The notes under the pieces are model-generated. The model worked only from the letters and a program-made list of their open reading frames with translations. It was not told the DNA's origin and made no database searches. A stretch of DNA of 64,000 nucleotides, from NCBI RefSeq assembly GCF_021462225.1, contig NC_061815.1, positions 49,291,873 through 49,355,872 on the forward strand, written 5' to 3'. The position numbers and the translations under genes are program-made. The DNA is from Girardinichthys multiradiatus (lineage: Eukaryota > Chordata > Actinopteri > Cyprinodontiformes > Goodeidae). Shown here one piece after another: positions 48,313-60,556 of this stretch (the first letter of the stretch is position 1; each line of letters opens with the position of its first letter).

Positions 48313-49680
48313 GTGTATATTTTGTGTGTATCTTAGGCCATCGTGTGTATTGTCAGTTTGAGCAAGCGCTCCTTACGTTTAATCTTCATATTCATGAAAA
48401 GGTGAGGAAATCTGAGCCATTATTGTCCTGAGATGTAATGAGCATACAATGCCGATGTGAGAGGTTTCATTGAAGTGCTGAGGCTCAAGAACAGGGGGAG
48501 CATAATTCATCCTGCCTGCAAGGCGAGCCTCCATTAAGGACAGTGGAAGAAAAGGGCTAGCTTATGATTCCTCCTGCTTGGAATCACTTTTGGTGGCACT
48601 TTGCCATTCATGATCCGACTTTAGTTTGACTGACAGAGCAAAAAGTGAGAAGTTTTGGACAAAGTGAATCATCACAGCATCACAGAGAAAGCAGAAGCAT
48701 GAAGGCCAACGGGTGTGTGTGAGCTTTAATGCATTAGACATCAGGAATCCTTAATTTAGTTGCCATAATTGCTTTTATATGCAGCAATGATAGAAAAAAA
48801 TGACACAGCCTGCAGATAATTTATGGTTTTTGAATTTTTTAAAAGCAATAAGCACCCAGCTCACTCTGAAAACAGCTGGATTGGACAAATTAAGCAACAT
48901 GTCAAAATAATTGTTTTTTTTTTTTTACCTCTCTGTCTTTCTGAGTTAGTAGATCATATTAACATTGTGGTTATATTGTGACTTCTGAATGTGCTGTTGG
49001 AAAAACAGGTCAGAGAATTTGTTGGTCAAGCATTGATTGTAGCGGGCTGTTTAAATGTTATTTTGTTTTGAAATTATATTGAATTTGTAAGCTAATACAA
49101 TATTCAAATGATGAATGGCAAATAAATGCACCTTCTAAACAGCAAATCTATTGAGAAACTATAATAGCCTCATCTATGTGTAACTAAATGTGCACCGCAT
49201 CCATCAGTGGATAAAAGCAGATGCCGGTTAATAGCTAAGTTTATATCTGATGCTTCACAAGAGTCGCAACAATAAGTCAGTCAGCTGTTTGTCTGCACAG
49301 GAAGGAGAAATACTAGCACCTGTAATCCTTGGATCAAACAATGTGTGATTATGCATTTTTTGAAATTATTTCTCTATAATTACAACTGATACTGAATACT
49401 GACCTTTGCATTGCTTCACAAGTTATACTTCATATTATCTAACTTAAAGAATCCAGCCTTCTGTCTGAAAAGACATGGGTCTCTTTTCTGCTACGAATGG
49501 AGCAGAACTAAATGTTCTAATGAAACCCATGGGTTCTGTCATAAAAGATATACATAATATCAAAATAACTGCAGAACACAGACACACACATTCCAGTTGC
49601 CAAGAGAAAATCAAACATTTTCCTGTTGTTTGGAAACATGTTGAACTGCAGAGAGCAAGTGGAGTGTATGAACCTGACTG
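48313..49680. other. Intergenic or intronic, no gene recognised
   Basis: Nothing recognised. The 48420-48720 block has moderate GC content and no repeat hallmark. Confidence 0.4.
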
Positions 49681-49755
49681 TTGTGAAGTGCCTTGAGACA
49701 ACATGTGTTGTGAATTGGCGCTATATAAATAAAACTGAATTGAATTGAATTGAAG
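49681..49755 (+). mobile_element. L2-type LINE 3' tail fragment
   Basis: AAGTGCCTTGAGACAACATG, then GGCGCTATATAAATAAAACT and GAATTGAATTGAATTGAA form the characteristic 3' end of teleost L2-type LINEs and the SINEs that share their tail. Only about 75 bp are present, with the terminal GAATT repeats. Confidence 0.85.
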
Positions 49756-52689
49756 TAAAGCTTTCTGATGTGTTGATGACTGTATCCGATGGATCTGTTG
49801 GGAAGAGCAGCGAACTTATCCTGTGTGAGTAGAAACTGGGGGCCAGTAATTTGCTGTAAATCCCATTATAATTCATAGCTCTACCCCCTGCATGTAAAAT
49901 ATAAAGTGTTGTTTAGTGTGGTTGAGTTTAAGTCTGAAAATCATTTCTTTATCTCTTATTTTAATGTTTCATGTGATCACAGAAACATGGCTGGTAAGTC
50001 GATCTTCCCACCGTTCTCCTCACTAACAGTAAGATTTAGGGAGGTAGAGATGACAAAGCCACAACATTAATGTTTCCCCACAAAGGATGAGCTGTTTGGA
50101 CAAAAATCAAATATGACAAGAAGAGAGAGCATTTTAAATTCATGACTTTTTTTACACAAAGCAGGCAGTCAGGTAATAGATCAGTTGTTGGCTCAGACAT
50201 TTTGAGGAATGCTGACCATGCTCAGCACACATTGTAATTAATTGTTGGAAGTTCAGCTTACCCTGACCATCTGGACAAAGAATTAGGCCACAGCAGTACC
50301 CTTCAGTTTATTCCCCTCTCTTCCATCTAAAATACTCTGGAACCAGTAGCATTTTATTTTCTATTCCAGTAACACAGCATCCTTTGAAGCCTGTGAGGCA
50401 CCTTGAAACAAATATGACCCAGATGTTTATGGCAGTCATGATAACACAGAAAACATTACAATAATGATTCTAAATATGATTTATAATGTTTGGGCTACCT
50501 GGGTGGCTGAGACATACATAAAATAACATGTTTTCGAAGTTCAGTTCTTATAGAATATTTTGGTAAAAACCATTACTGAGGAGATAATTACAAATATGTC
50601 AAAAATAATTCTGAGATTTGTCTTTTTTAGTAAAATATCAACCATTAGACAAATAATAACTATACATGAAAGAGCCCTTGATTATAAAAGTGACCTTTGA
50701 CCAGAGGTGAGACCAAGTTGTTGAGTATTAAGTGAATTGTCCAAATAAATGATTAAAACTGTTGCTGGTAGTTAATAGATTCTGTATGACGGTCTGTTAG
50801 ACTGTTTGAGTCTATAGTCATATTATGCATTTACTGAATGTACACCCCCTGATCTCTTATATTGTCTTCATTGACTCAAAGTGCAAAATGTCTGAGTGTT
50901 GATATTTTGATGTGGTAATTTATATGAAACATTTGTAAAAGAACAAAGATGCGTGATCTTTGTAGTTATCTGTACTTTCTCCCAAAAATCCTTTTTATTT
51001 ACTTTTTGGACATTGTGTTTATGTTTCATCGCCAGTCTTCATGTATTTCCTCTTCAAACTGTAAAAGATGAGTAATGAATAATACAAAACATAGAAACAA
51101 AATATGATCAAAAGACTGGTGTCGAGGGAGCATATTTTTATATTTTAGCACAGAAAAGTCTTCTGAAATTTCTAGGCAGGTAAACAGGTGTAACTGGATT
51201 TCTACTTTCAAAAGTAGAAGTCCTGGCAACACACAGATTACCAGCACCCCAGCAGATGGACTGTGAGATGTAGCACTGGCTGCCCAGAAATAAGCTAAAA
51301 GGTTCAGTTGCTTTATAAAACAGCTGCTGCAAAAGATAAGCTCAGAACTAAGGATTCATGTCCTCCTACTGAAGGAGTTTAGCTTCAATATGGCAACCTT
51401 TAGCTTTTGGCCCATTCGAGGAATCAAACACTGAATAAACTGCATTAAAAACCTGAAATAATAATTATACTTTCTGTGGAGAGTGAAATATAAACAGTAC
51501 ATTGGGAATAGAAAAAGGTGTTTTAATAAAACTGCAGTGAATGAAGGTCTTTTTGGGGCAGCCCATAGAGTAGCTGATAAATCCAAAGATTATGTAAATC
51601 TGTTTTCATAATAAAACATCCTGAGCCATTCCTTCCATTGTGCATTAGCTTTTAGCATCCTTAAAAGATTATAGCCGCACTTCTAACTTCCTTACCTGTG
51701 AAAAGTCAAGAAAGTCATTAAGTTACGCAGACACCATCAGCGTGAAAATGATGGGAGAGTGCCATGAGAAATGGCCTTGTTAATGATTTCTTTGGAAACG
51801 GGTTTGTCTGCAGCAGGGCTGGCTTCAGCTTATCTGCAGCAAACAGACCCCTGATGAAACCCGCCCAAAGTCTCCAGGTGGCAACAAACTTCTACTGAGA
51901 GGTTATGAGGGGTAAAAATCCTCAAAGAATCTCTGAGCATAATTTAAAGACGTGTTGCTTCAGCAAAACATAACTACTGATAACACGTTTTTTTATATAA
52001 GTTAGATGCTCCTGACATATCAAGAGAATACATTTTTGACTTTTGTTGTCTGCAACGAGCATCTGAGCGAGCCTTTTTCCTGAGTCCATATCTTACTTTC
52101 TATCATCTGAACTAAGATACATCAGACATCTGCAAGAAGCTAAAACTATCAGATTTGTCTGCCACAATGCCACACTCTTGCGTTCCTAACCTACAACTAC
52201 GGTCCTCAGTAGACTATGCTTGACATCAAGTTTAATCCTAAGTGATCAGAGAGCTGGACAGTCAATGAGGCTGCCTGTCTCCTGAAGTCTTCATCTGATC
52301 ATATTCAGGTACAGGTCCTTCTAGACCTCATAAGCCCATCAAGGTAAAAACTAGAATAAATAAATAAATGTCTTTAGTGTCTAGCTAACCTTGGTTTAAA
52401 TGCCAGGGGTTTCAGTGACTGAGCTAAGGAAAAAAATGTGTCCCATCAGGACTGCTACATTTACACCATATTGCAATACTCAGCAGGTCACAACAGAGTT
52501 TATAAGAAAATTAAAATGAAGCTGGTTCCACCATTTACATTATGTTATCCTCACATCATCCTTGGAATATTTAGACTTTTAAAAATTTTTATTCAATCAA
52601 AAAATTTGTCTTTATTGATGAGGTATTTCTCAAAGATAATGAGACAATGTGCAAATATTATTATTTTGGAAAAAAAATTATGATCTTCG
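49756..52689. other. Long intergenic or intronic stretch, no gene recognised
   Basis: No gene or repeat named. A candidate microexon at 49983-49993 is discussed under findings. The 51690-51920 block looks unlike a repeat and has moderate GC content. Confidence 0.4.
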
Positions 52690-52965
52690 GATTTAATTTA
52701 CATTTTGTTTTACATGGAAGAAACCTATTGATGTAAAAAGCCTGGAAAAGCTTTTATTGGTAATGCAGCAACCACTTGCTCTTTACAACTGCTTTCCAGC
52801 TTTTGACCTGTTTTCACTGGCGTTCATTTTCCAATTAACTATTTAAACTAGGAAGGCTTCTGTACAATTATCCTAAACTTTAATTCTCTCCAAAGATTTT
52901 CTATCAGATTCAATTTGAGATTTTGGCTGGGCTGCTCTAAAATGGTAATGTTATATCCAGGTCTA
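52690..52965 (-). mobile_element. Tc1-like transposase fragment
   Basis: The minus strand at 52945-52885 reads ILEQPSQNLKLNLIENLWR, a clear decayed form of the VLEWPSQSPDLNPIENLWR block with the catalytic Glu. To its left the plus strand has AGCAACCACTTGCTCTTTAC near 52766, a downstream landmark. All frames are broken. Confidence 0.65.
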
Positions 52966-53449
52966 TATGGTAAAAAATCCAAAGGAGAGGACAGAAATAT
53001 ATTTATGCGAACTGGGAAGGACTCTGCTAAAACAAAATTAATTTCATAAAAGAAAGCAAATCTTCCAGCTGTAAATTATGCCAAAAGAAAGCTCCTCTCT
53101 GAATTTATTCTTTTCAAATGTCACAATCTGCATGTTCTGTTTATTTCTATTGAATCTGTTCTTAATGTGCCACAGTCTGACTGCAACCTGAGAAGGTTTT
53201 CTGCATCTTTTTATTCAGAAGGTCTCTTCAGCCAGGGCTCAAATCTCTCCTTTTGCTCACTACTCTTCAGTCTTTGTTCCCTACTCTCTTCTCAGTGACC
53301 CTGTCCTCACTACAAGTCATTATTGGTCATTTGAAGCTTACAGAGTCTCCAAAATGATGCTGTTCCTAGTTAACTAAATCACAGTTTGTTGGCAAGTGTG
53401 GTCCCTGGGAATTTCAGACTTGCAGTAGTACAACCTCCTATTTAAAATA
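52966..53449. other. No gene recognised; may include more of the L2-like LINE
   Basis: The stretch immediately left of recognisable reverse transcriptase may be further decayed LINE sequence, but I cannot align it by eye. Confidence 0.35.
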
Positions 53450-53637
53450 CAGTGTTTATCATTTAGTTCTTGCTAACTACAGGTTTTTCTTTCTAAGGTC
53501 TGGGAAAAGATAGTACACATCCAATTAGTGGCCTTTCTGGAAAAGCAAAATTTTTCCGAGATTTTCCAATCTGCTTTTTCATATTTACACAGAAGCCCTT
53601 TTAGAAGTGTTTAATTACTTTTTAACTATTAACTAAG

Positions 53638-54313
53638 CAGAGAGACCCAGACTCTCCCCAGCCACTTGGGCCAGCTTGTCTGGGCGAATCCCAAGACCCT
53701 ATCTCTAAGCTAGGGCCCAGACACCCTGCGGAGGAAACTCATTTCGGCCTCTTGTACCCATGATCTCATTCTTTCGCTCACGACCCAAAGCTCATGATCA
53801 TAGATGAGGGTAGGAACGTAGATTGACCGGTAAATCAAGAGCTTTGCTTTTTGACTCAGCTCTCTCTTCACCACGACAGATCGGCACAGTGCCCGCATCA
53901 CTGCTGACGCAGCACCATCTATTGATCTCCTGCTCCATTTTTCTCTCATTCGGGAAAAAGACCCCAAGATACTTGAACTCCTCCACTTGAGGCAGGACCT
54001 CCACACCCGACCCGAAGGATGCACTCTACCCTTCTCCAGCTCAAGACCATGGCCTCGGACTTGGAGGCACTGATTCTCATCCCGGCCGCTTCACACTCGG
54101 CTGCGAACTGCTCCAGTGAGAGCTGTAGATCACGAGCTGATGAAGCCAGTAGGACAACATCATCCTTAAAAAGCAGAGACACAATCCTAAGGCCACCAAA
54201 ATGGATCCTCTCAACACCTTGGCTGTGCCTAGAAATTCTGTCCGTAAAAGTTATGAACAGAATCGGTGACAAAGGGCAACCTTGGCGGAGTCCAACCCTA
54301 ACTGGTTACTTCT
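53638..54313 (-). mobile_element. RTE/Rex3-like LINE fragment nested in the L2-like LINE
   Basis: The minus strand encodes VRVGLRQGCPLSPILFITF (motif B region), LRIVSLLFKDDVVLLASSA (motif C, FKDD where FADD is usual), LEQFAAECEAAGMRISASKS, MEQEINRWCCVSSDAG and YVPTLIYDHELWVVSERMRS with MSFLRRVSGP. It then jumps over about 80 residues to a PDKLAQVAGES-like C-terminal remnant (53690-53640). Shifts of frame occur near 53960-54010. This is the same LINE group whose 3' ends lie at 12.6 and 35.8 kb. Confidence 0.8.
53710..54310 (-). pseudogene. RTE/Rex3-like reverse transcriptase fragment
   Basis: Partial reverse transcriptase from motif B to the start of the C-terminal domain, in two frames (54272-53946 and 54024-53710) with an indel near 54000. 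The second Asp pair of motif C is present (KDD), while the Ala before it is Lys. Lacks endonuclease and motif A. Confidence 0.75.
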
Positions 54314-55215
54314 AGGTTCCCTTCTCATTTCCTTGTAAATGCTTCCCCTTGGTTTTACACTTAGAAACATGGCATTGCATTTTACTTTTATGCAGATGAT
54401 GGTCAAATCTATATCCTTCTAAAGAAAAAAGGCACTTCTTCAATGTGTTGATGACATGTAGGTCGAGGTTAATTCAAACGTCTGATTAAGGCAGTAGCTG
54501 AAACAAGCTTTGTCCAGTTGCGTCAGCTGGCTAAAAAAAGTCAGTTATTTTTAAGCAGCGCTATGAGACAGTAATCCAAGTATTTGCTACCACATGGCTG
54601 TGTTACTGGAATAGACTTTAAGTAGTGGTTAGTGCTTTGTCCATCACTCCAGCATTGGCTGTAAAATGGTGTGGCCTGTCTTTTAACTGGCACTGTGAAG
54701 TTTGAGCACATTTCTCCCATTTGAGCTTCCCTTCACTGGCTGCCCACTACTTTTAGGATTCATTTGTAAATTATGTTATTTACGTTTAAAGCCCTCAATG
54801 GACTTGTCCCGATATATCTCTATGAACTGATGCAGTCTTATACACCTACCTGCTCTCTCAGGTGAGCTGATCAGTCACTCTTCACTGTACCTTGGACTGA
54901 GCGTAAACTTAGAAGAGATCATGCTTTTGCTTTAGCAGCTCCCAAATTGTGGAATGATCTTCCCTAGGAAATTAGGCAGGTGTCTTCTCTGTCTGTTTTA
55001 AATCACTTCTTTTCACCCTGGCATTTGACACCCGGTAATACATGGGTTTTAGGTCATTTTTATATTGCTGTTTCAGTTCATTTGTTGCTGTTTTATATTG
55101 TTTTAATTTATGGCTGTTAACTTGTGTATTGTGTGTTTTAATGTGTTTTGTTTTTAACTTGTTTAACTGTACAGTGCTTTGGTTCTGTGCTGATAAAAGG
55201 TATTTTATAAATAAA

Positions 55216-55821
55216 GTTTCAATATTTTATTTCTTAAACTCTGGTCAAATTACAAAGAGGGGATTTGACTTTGTTCTCAATTTTACTTAAAGTCATTCTG
55301 TAGAAATGTCTGAAATGTTTTGTGTGTGAGACTCAGATGAGATCAGATCAAGAAAGTTTTACATCAGACCACATTTAGCACATTGTCTGTTTTTGGTAGA
55401 TTATTGCCGGTTGTAAAACACGTGTTGCAATAATAGTGCAATAACCTATAATCAGCTTCAGCTGCAGATCTTCACTTTTTGTCTGCTCTGTTTAGAAACA
55501 CTGCAGAGACCAGGTTCAGACTCACTTTATACCTAAATATATTAGTGCACAGTGCAAGCAAGCACACTGAATCATGAAACTATATTTTACTTGTTTAGCA
55601 GACACACTATTGCATTGCTCCGCTGCTCCTATATTAATCCTTTGACCCAATCAGAGCCTTTGAAAGTTAAACAAAAAGCTTTCCTAAATTGGGCAACTAT
55701 GGATCTCTGTTGTATCAAGACATTTATGACTGATGCGACTCATTTGTTTATGTGTGGGCACTTTGTGGTCTGTTATAGGTCTTTATATAGTAAGTCAAAC
55801 TGAAAGATATATAGAGCTTAA
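55216..55821. other. Intergenic, no gene recognised
   Basis: AT-rich with no motif recognised. Confidence 0.4.
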
Positions 55822-57230
55822 CAAAATGTTTCATACCCGTTGAACATGTGTTTGTGTGTTTGTGATGTTGTAACCTCAGATTTCATGTATTTTATGATAG
55901 ACAAGCAACACATTAGAGCAGAATTTCTGTGGCGGACAATTATACATTGTTTTCAAGCTCCTTTTACTTTGATACCGTTAAATAAAATGTGGACTAACTT
56001 GTCTTTAGAAGTCAGCTCTTTAGTAAACAGAGTCCAGCTGTGTGTCTTTTTATCTGAGTATAAAAGCAGATGTTCTGTTTCTGGCCTCGGAGGTTTGTTA
56101 GAGAACATCAGAGAACAACCAGAATCATGAAGACCGCAGCAGACAGGTCAGGGAGAAAGTTGTGGAGAGGTTTAGAGTAGGGTTAGGTTCTAAAACAATA
56201 TCATGACCATCCAACAACCAGGTGAGAAGCAGCCATGGAGCCCTTGGTATATCTGGGGAAGCTGCAAAGATCCACAGCTTAGTTAGGATAATCTCTTCTT
56301 AGGACAATTACAGGTAAGCTCAAAATGTGTCAAACCCCTAGTAGATTTAGAATTGAAGACATTTTTAGAATGACCAACATATGTATTCTGACTGGAAGTA
56401 ATATTAATTATTTGGCCCAGTGGCCCAGTCATATCACAGACTTGAATCTGACAAAGAATGGCAAGAAGACATTGTTGAGCAAAAGTCCTGTTTGCACATA
56501 GGAGACACAGCAAACACATGGAAGCTGTTGCTCTTCTCAGAGGAGGCCTAAAAAACACGGTGTGGTGGAAAACAGCACATCACCATGAACACACCATCGC
56601 CACAGTGAACCATGGTGTTGGCACCATCATGCTGGTCAGAGTTGATTGAAAGATGGATCGAGATAACTCCAGGACAATCCTGGAAAAAAAAAAACTGTTA
56701 GAGGCTGCAGAAGACATTGTATGGAGGTTCACCTTCCAGCAGAAATATCACCCTGAAAATTAAGATAGAGACACACAAATGCACAGCTCCATTAAGACAA
56801 CACATTGTGTTGCTCACTCCATGCTTGAAGGCTTTCAGCAGTTTGGTAATTACCATCAGAAAATTATTCCTCCTTCGAAGGAATGTATTTGGTCAGCAAC
56901 AGTGTTCAGTCAAAAGATGTTTGTCAAAAAGCAACCCTAGATGAGCATCCAACCCAAGATTTCATACTGTGTTCTGACACTTTCTGTTGGAGCCAGCATG
57001 ACCTTTTTAAGCACTCAGAACTGACTTTTCTACTCTCTGAGAGGCCTTGGTAATCTGTCCATGGCCCTGTCACAGCTTCATCAGTTTTAATTTTTTGGAT
57101 AACTTCTGATTCCAACCAGAGCCGAACAGAAAAATCCCAGAAGGGCTGTAGTGTGGGAGATGCCATCACTCAGCCATCTAGCCATCTCAAATCAGCCAAA
57201 TATCAAAGTTCCTAAAATCCCTGCGCTTGC
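55822..57230 (+). mobile_element. Tc1-like transposon relic (34.1-kb family), copy 2
   Basis: Begins with a terminal block TTTCATACCCGTTGAACATG (55828) and GTTGTAACCTCAGATTTCAT (55868). It continues with GTTTGTTAGAGAACATCAGA (56093), CAGACAGGTCAGGGAGAAAG (56140), GCAGCCATGGAGCCCTTGGT (56228), CTGCAAAGATCCACAGCTTA (56263), TTGAAAGATGGATCGAGATA (56643) and GAGGTTCACCTTCCAGCAGA (56723), the second catalytic region. Gene frames are broken throughout and the catalytic Asp context is altered (QQKYHPE for QQDNDPK). The 3' boundary is approximate. Confidence 0.75.
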
Positions 57231-57439
57231 CCATTTTCCTGTTTACAAAACACAGACTTTAAAGACAAAATGCTTGCTGCCCACTGTCGGGTAGACAGAC
57301 TCAATGCTGTTACCCTTAACTGTCATTTGTTTAAACTGATCAGGGTACAATTATTTTACAGCAATCCTTTTACAGAAAACACACTTTAGGCTTTCCATCT
57401 CTGGAACAAAAATTAAATTAATTACTTGTAGTTTTTCTT

Positions 57440-57990
57440 GCAGTATTCATAGCCTGGTATCTTTTTCACATGTTGTCACCTTACAACCACAAACTGCAAT
57501 GTTTGTTGTATGTATTATGTGAAGGACCAAGGCAAGCTAGTAAATAACTGCAAAGTGAGGGCAAAATAATATATAGTTCAATTTGTTTTCAATAATACAA
57601 TCTAAGATGTGGTTTAATTAAATCTTAGTGTAATCCAGCTGTTCTATGAAGGCCGCAGAGGATTGTTAGAAAACATCATCATGAAGACCAGGGAATACGA
57701 CAGGTCAGAGAGGTGGTTTTGGAGAAGTTTAAAGCAGGGTTAGGTTCTAAAACAATATCCCAAACAATATCCCAAGCACAGAGCTCTGTTCAATACGTCA
57801 TCTGAACATGGAGACAGGATGGACCAACTGCAGACCTACACCAGTGTTTCACAACTCATGGAAACAACCAGACATGAGCAAGAAGGTGCTGTGGTCAGAT
57901 GAGACCAAAACAAAATGTTTTAGGTTGTATGCAGGATACCTTGTGAAGTAGGAAGTTAGTCAGATTACACTGAACAGAGTTCAGACAAAC
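57440..57990 (+). mobile_element. Tc1-like transposon relic (34.1-kb family), copy 3
   Basis: Starts GCAGTATTCATAGCCTGGTA (57442), then CACATGTTGTCACCTTACAA and CCACAAACTGCAATGTTTGT (terminal repeat), then TTGTTAGAAAACATCATCAT (57663), AGAAGTTTAAAGCAGGGTTA (57723), AATATCCCAAGCACAGAGCT (57765), TTCAATACGTCATCTGAACA (57789) and GTGCTGTGGTCAGATGAGAC (57886), the first catalytic Asp region. An internal part and everything downstream of 57990 are missing. It lies in the same orientation just right of copy 2. Confidence 0.75.
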
Positions 57991-59360
57991 ACATTTTATG
58001 TGTGAAAGTCACAACAAGCCTTTTTCTATCATATGAAAAATTTATATTTATCATATATTTATTTAAACCTGTGGCAAGTTATCTTCACAGAGATGTTTTT
58101 AACTTTCCACGGTGCAAGACTATAACTTCTTGTGTTCACTGTGAGAAACAAGCAGACAACAAACACATCAAATGCTTAAAGTTACATTGAAAACAGCCTT
58201 GACAGGATGACAGTTAAAATATTAGCTGCCCACACAAGCTCTACTACTGATGCCTAAATTAATCACTCAGGGCTATTGTTACCTAAACTGACGCTTTCCT
58301 GGGAGCTACACGGTTCCTGAGTTGATCCAAATGCCTTCACTCTTCACTTTGAAGAAAGCAAATAAAACAATTTCAAGAAGACATCAAGCGTGAATGAAGG
58401 TAAAAAACAGAACAAAAAATTTAATGGTGCTATTCTGCATGATACAAAAATTAAGGAGCATTGTTTTATATTATTAGAATGTTGGTAGCTTTGAATTTGA
58501 ATATGCATACATTGAAAAATATTGAAAACTACAATTTAATATCATTTAAAGACCCTCCATTTTCCATTTGAGTTTCCTAATTATTTTTATAGTCTTAAAA
58601 ATAATTGAATATTAAATTTTTTCAGTGTAGTAAACACACATTTTTTCGCTTCAGTCTCAATATCATAGATGAACCAGCTCTGTTTTATCGATTGTCAGAA
58701 TGGCAGTTAGCCTGCCTCCTTCACCCGGCACAATGTGGAGCAAAAAAGCAGGAGATATTTAATTTTATCAGAATAACGGCAGCCATCTGAGGGGAAGCCT
58801 TTGTTTAAAAAGAAAAAATTGTTTGATTATAAAATCATTTCTTTTACAATGCACTACTTTTTCAAAGTTGAATGATTCCAAAGTTGCTCCAAGTGTCTGC
58901 TTATCTCATTTCAGTGTTTGTACTGGAGGCAATCTGCAACAACGAAAAAAACTGTAATTAAATTCATTGCAATGTTTTGCACTGTTTTCACAAGTCAACA
59001 CTGTTTATGTTGTGACACTACCTGAGCAGCCAGTGGCAATGCAAACACAAACCTACTCACACTTGTTTGACTGAGTGCAGCCCGTGGCTATTGCCTTTGA
59101 CAAGCAGCCCCGACAGATCTGTATTGAAATTTAATGATCTGTTGTTTTTCCTCTTTTCATTTCACTCCCACTGCTTCCCAGCATTATTCCAAATAACAAG
59201 TTTGCAAATCCAGTGGTGAGACCACCGCTTATGAGTTATTGAGAAGTAGATGGGAAAGTTTAATGGTAGGATAATTAATCATACAACTAAAGCTAACTGA
59301 AGAATTATAGTGTTTGCTAGAGTTAAACTCTTTTATGAAGTCAGCAGGAAGAGAACAAAC
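57991..59360. other. Intergenic, no gene recognised
   Basis: No gene or named repeat. The 58980-59240 part has moderate GC content and no repeat hallmark. Confidence 0.4.
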
Positions 59361-59548
59361 TACAGGGGTTGGACAATGAAACTGAAACACCGGTCATTTT
59401 AGTGTGGGAGGTTTCATGGCTAAATTGGACCAGCCTGGTAGCCAGTCTTCATTGATTGCACATTGCACCAGTAAGAGCAGAGTGTGAAGGTTCAATTAGC
59501 AGGGTAAGAGCACAGTTTTGCTCAAAATATTGAAATGCACACAACATT

Positions 59549-60556
59549 ATGGGTGACATACCAGAGTTCAAAAGAGGACAAATTGTTGGTGCACGTCTTG
59601 CTGGCGCATCTGTGACCAAGACAGCAAGTCTTTGTGATGTATCCAGAGCCACGGTATCCAGGGTAATGTCAGCATACCACCAAGAAGGACGAACCACATC
59701 CAACAGGATTAACTGTGGACGCAAGAGGAAGCTGTCTGAAAGGGATGTTCGTGTGCTAACTCGGATTGTATCCAAAATATCATAAAACCACGGCTGCCCA
59801 AATCATGGCAGAATTAAATGTGCACCTCAACTCTCCTGTTTCCACCAGAACTGTCCATCAGGAGCTCCACAGGGTCAATATACACGGCCGGGCTGCTATA
59901 GCCAAACCTTTGGTCACTCATGCCAATGCCAAACGTCGGTTTTAATGGTGCAAGGAGCGCAAATCTTGGGCTGTAGACAATGTGAAACATGTATTGTTCT
60001 CTGATGAGTCCACCTTTACTGTTTTCCCCACATCCGGGAGAGTTACGGTGTGGAGAAGCCCCAAAGAAGCGTACCACCCGGACGGTTGCATGCCCAGAGT
60101 GAAGCATGGGGGTGGATCAGTGATGGTTTGGGCTGCCATATCATGGCATTTCCTTGGCCCAATACTTGTGCTAGATGGGCGCGTCACTGCCAAGGACTAC
60201 TGAACCATTCTTGAGGACCATGTGGATCCAATGTTTCAAACATTGTATCCTGAAGGCGGTGCCGTGTATCAGGATGACAATGCACCAATACACACAGCAA
60301 GACTGGTGAAAGATTGGTTTGATGAACATGAAAGTGTAGTTGAACATCTCCCATGGCCTGCACAGTCACCAGATCTAAATATTATTGAGCCACTTTGGGG
60401 TGTTTTGGAGGAGCGAGTCAGGAAACGTTTTCCTCCACCAGTATCACGTAGTGACCTGGCCGCTATCCTGCAAGAAGAATGGCTTAAAATCCCTCTGACC
60501 ACTGTGCAGGACTTGTATATGTCATTTCCAAGACGAATTGACGCTGTATTGGCCGC
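59549..60556 (+). pseudogene. DD36E Tc1/mariner transposase, broken
   Basis: ATG at 59549 (MGDIPEFKRGQIVGARLAGA) opens the helix-turn-helix domain, followed by RKRKLSERDVR. A one-base insertion near 59777 shifts the frame (SKNHKTTAAQ expected). It resumes through AELNVHLNSPVSTRTVHQEL; a TAA at 59943-59945 replaces Gln before WCKERK. LFSDESTFTVF carries the first Asp, then HGGGSVMVWAAI. A TGA after AKDY (60201-60203) replaces Trp. YQDDNAPIHTARLVKDWF carries the second Asp and SPDLNIIEPLWG the Glu, 36 residues apart. The LTR interrupts AVLAA at 60556; the last codons (ARGGPTPYY) lie at 62076-62105. One frameshift, two nonsense codons and one insertion make it inactive. Confidence 0.9.

Larger units (their letters stand above)
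53470..55020 (+). pseudogene. L2-like ORF2 remnants (two parts)
   Basis: Reverse transcriptase and C-terminal domain of the plus-strand LINE, in several frames with stop codons (for example after ELMQSYTPTCSLR and APKLWNDLP). The YADD catalytic box is readable in one frame, but the Asp of motif A is missing. Non-functional. Resembles the 2-4.3 kb element in domain order, with a differing C-terminal sequence, so it is probably a different L2/CR1 subfamily. Confidence 0.75.
53450..55215 (+). mobile_element. L2/CR1-like LINE, interrupted by an RTE-like LINE
   Basis: Left of the interruption: LANYR, LSKVWEKIVHIQLVAFLEKQ and FQSAFSYLH, then TEALLEVFNYF (53470-53637), reverse-transcriptase motifs in order. 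Right of it, from about 54316: LGSLLISL, MLPLGFTLR, FYADDGQIYILLK (motif C near 54395), LLTGTVKFEHISPI near 54700, SLHWLPTTFRIHLQIML, APKLWNDLP, and a 3' region ending GATAAAAGGTATTTTATAAA then TAAAGTTT. The intervening motif A region was lost when the second element inserted, about 200 bases short. Confidence 0.8.

Noticed and set aside
52310..52322. TACAGGTCCTTCT, identical to the first 13 bases of the 62.6-kb transposon end
   Set aside because: Similarity stops after 13 bases and no further terminal sequence follows; treated as chance or too short to call.
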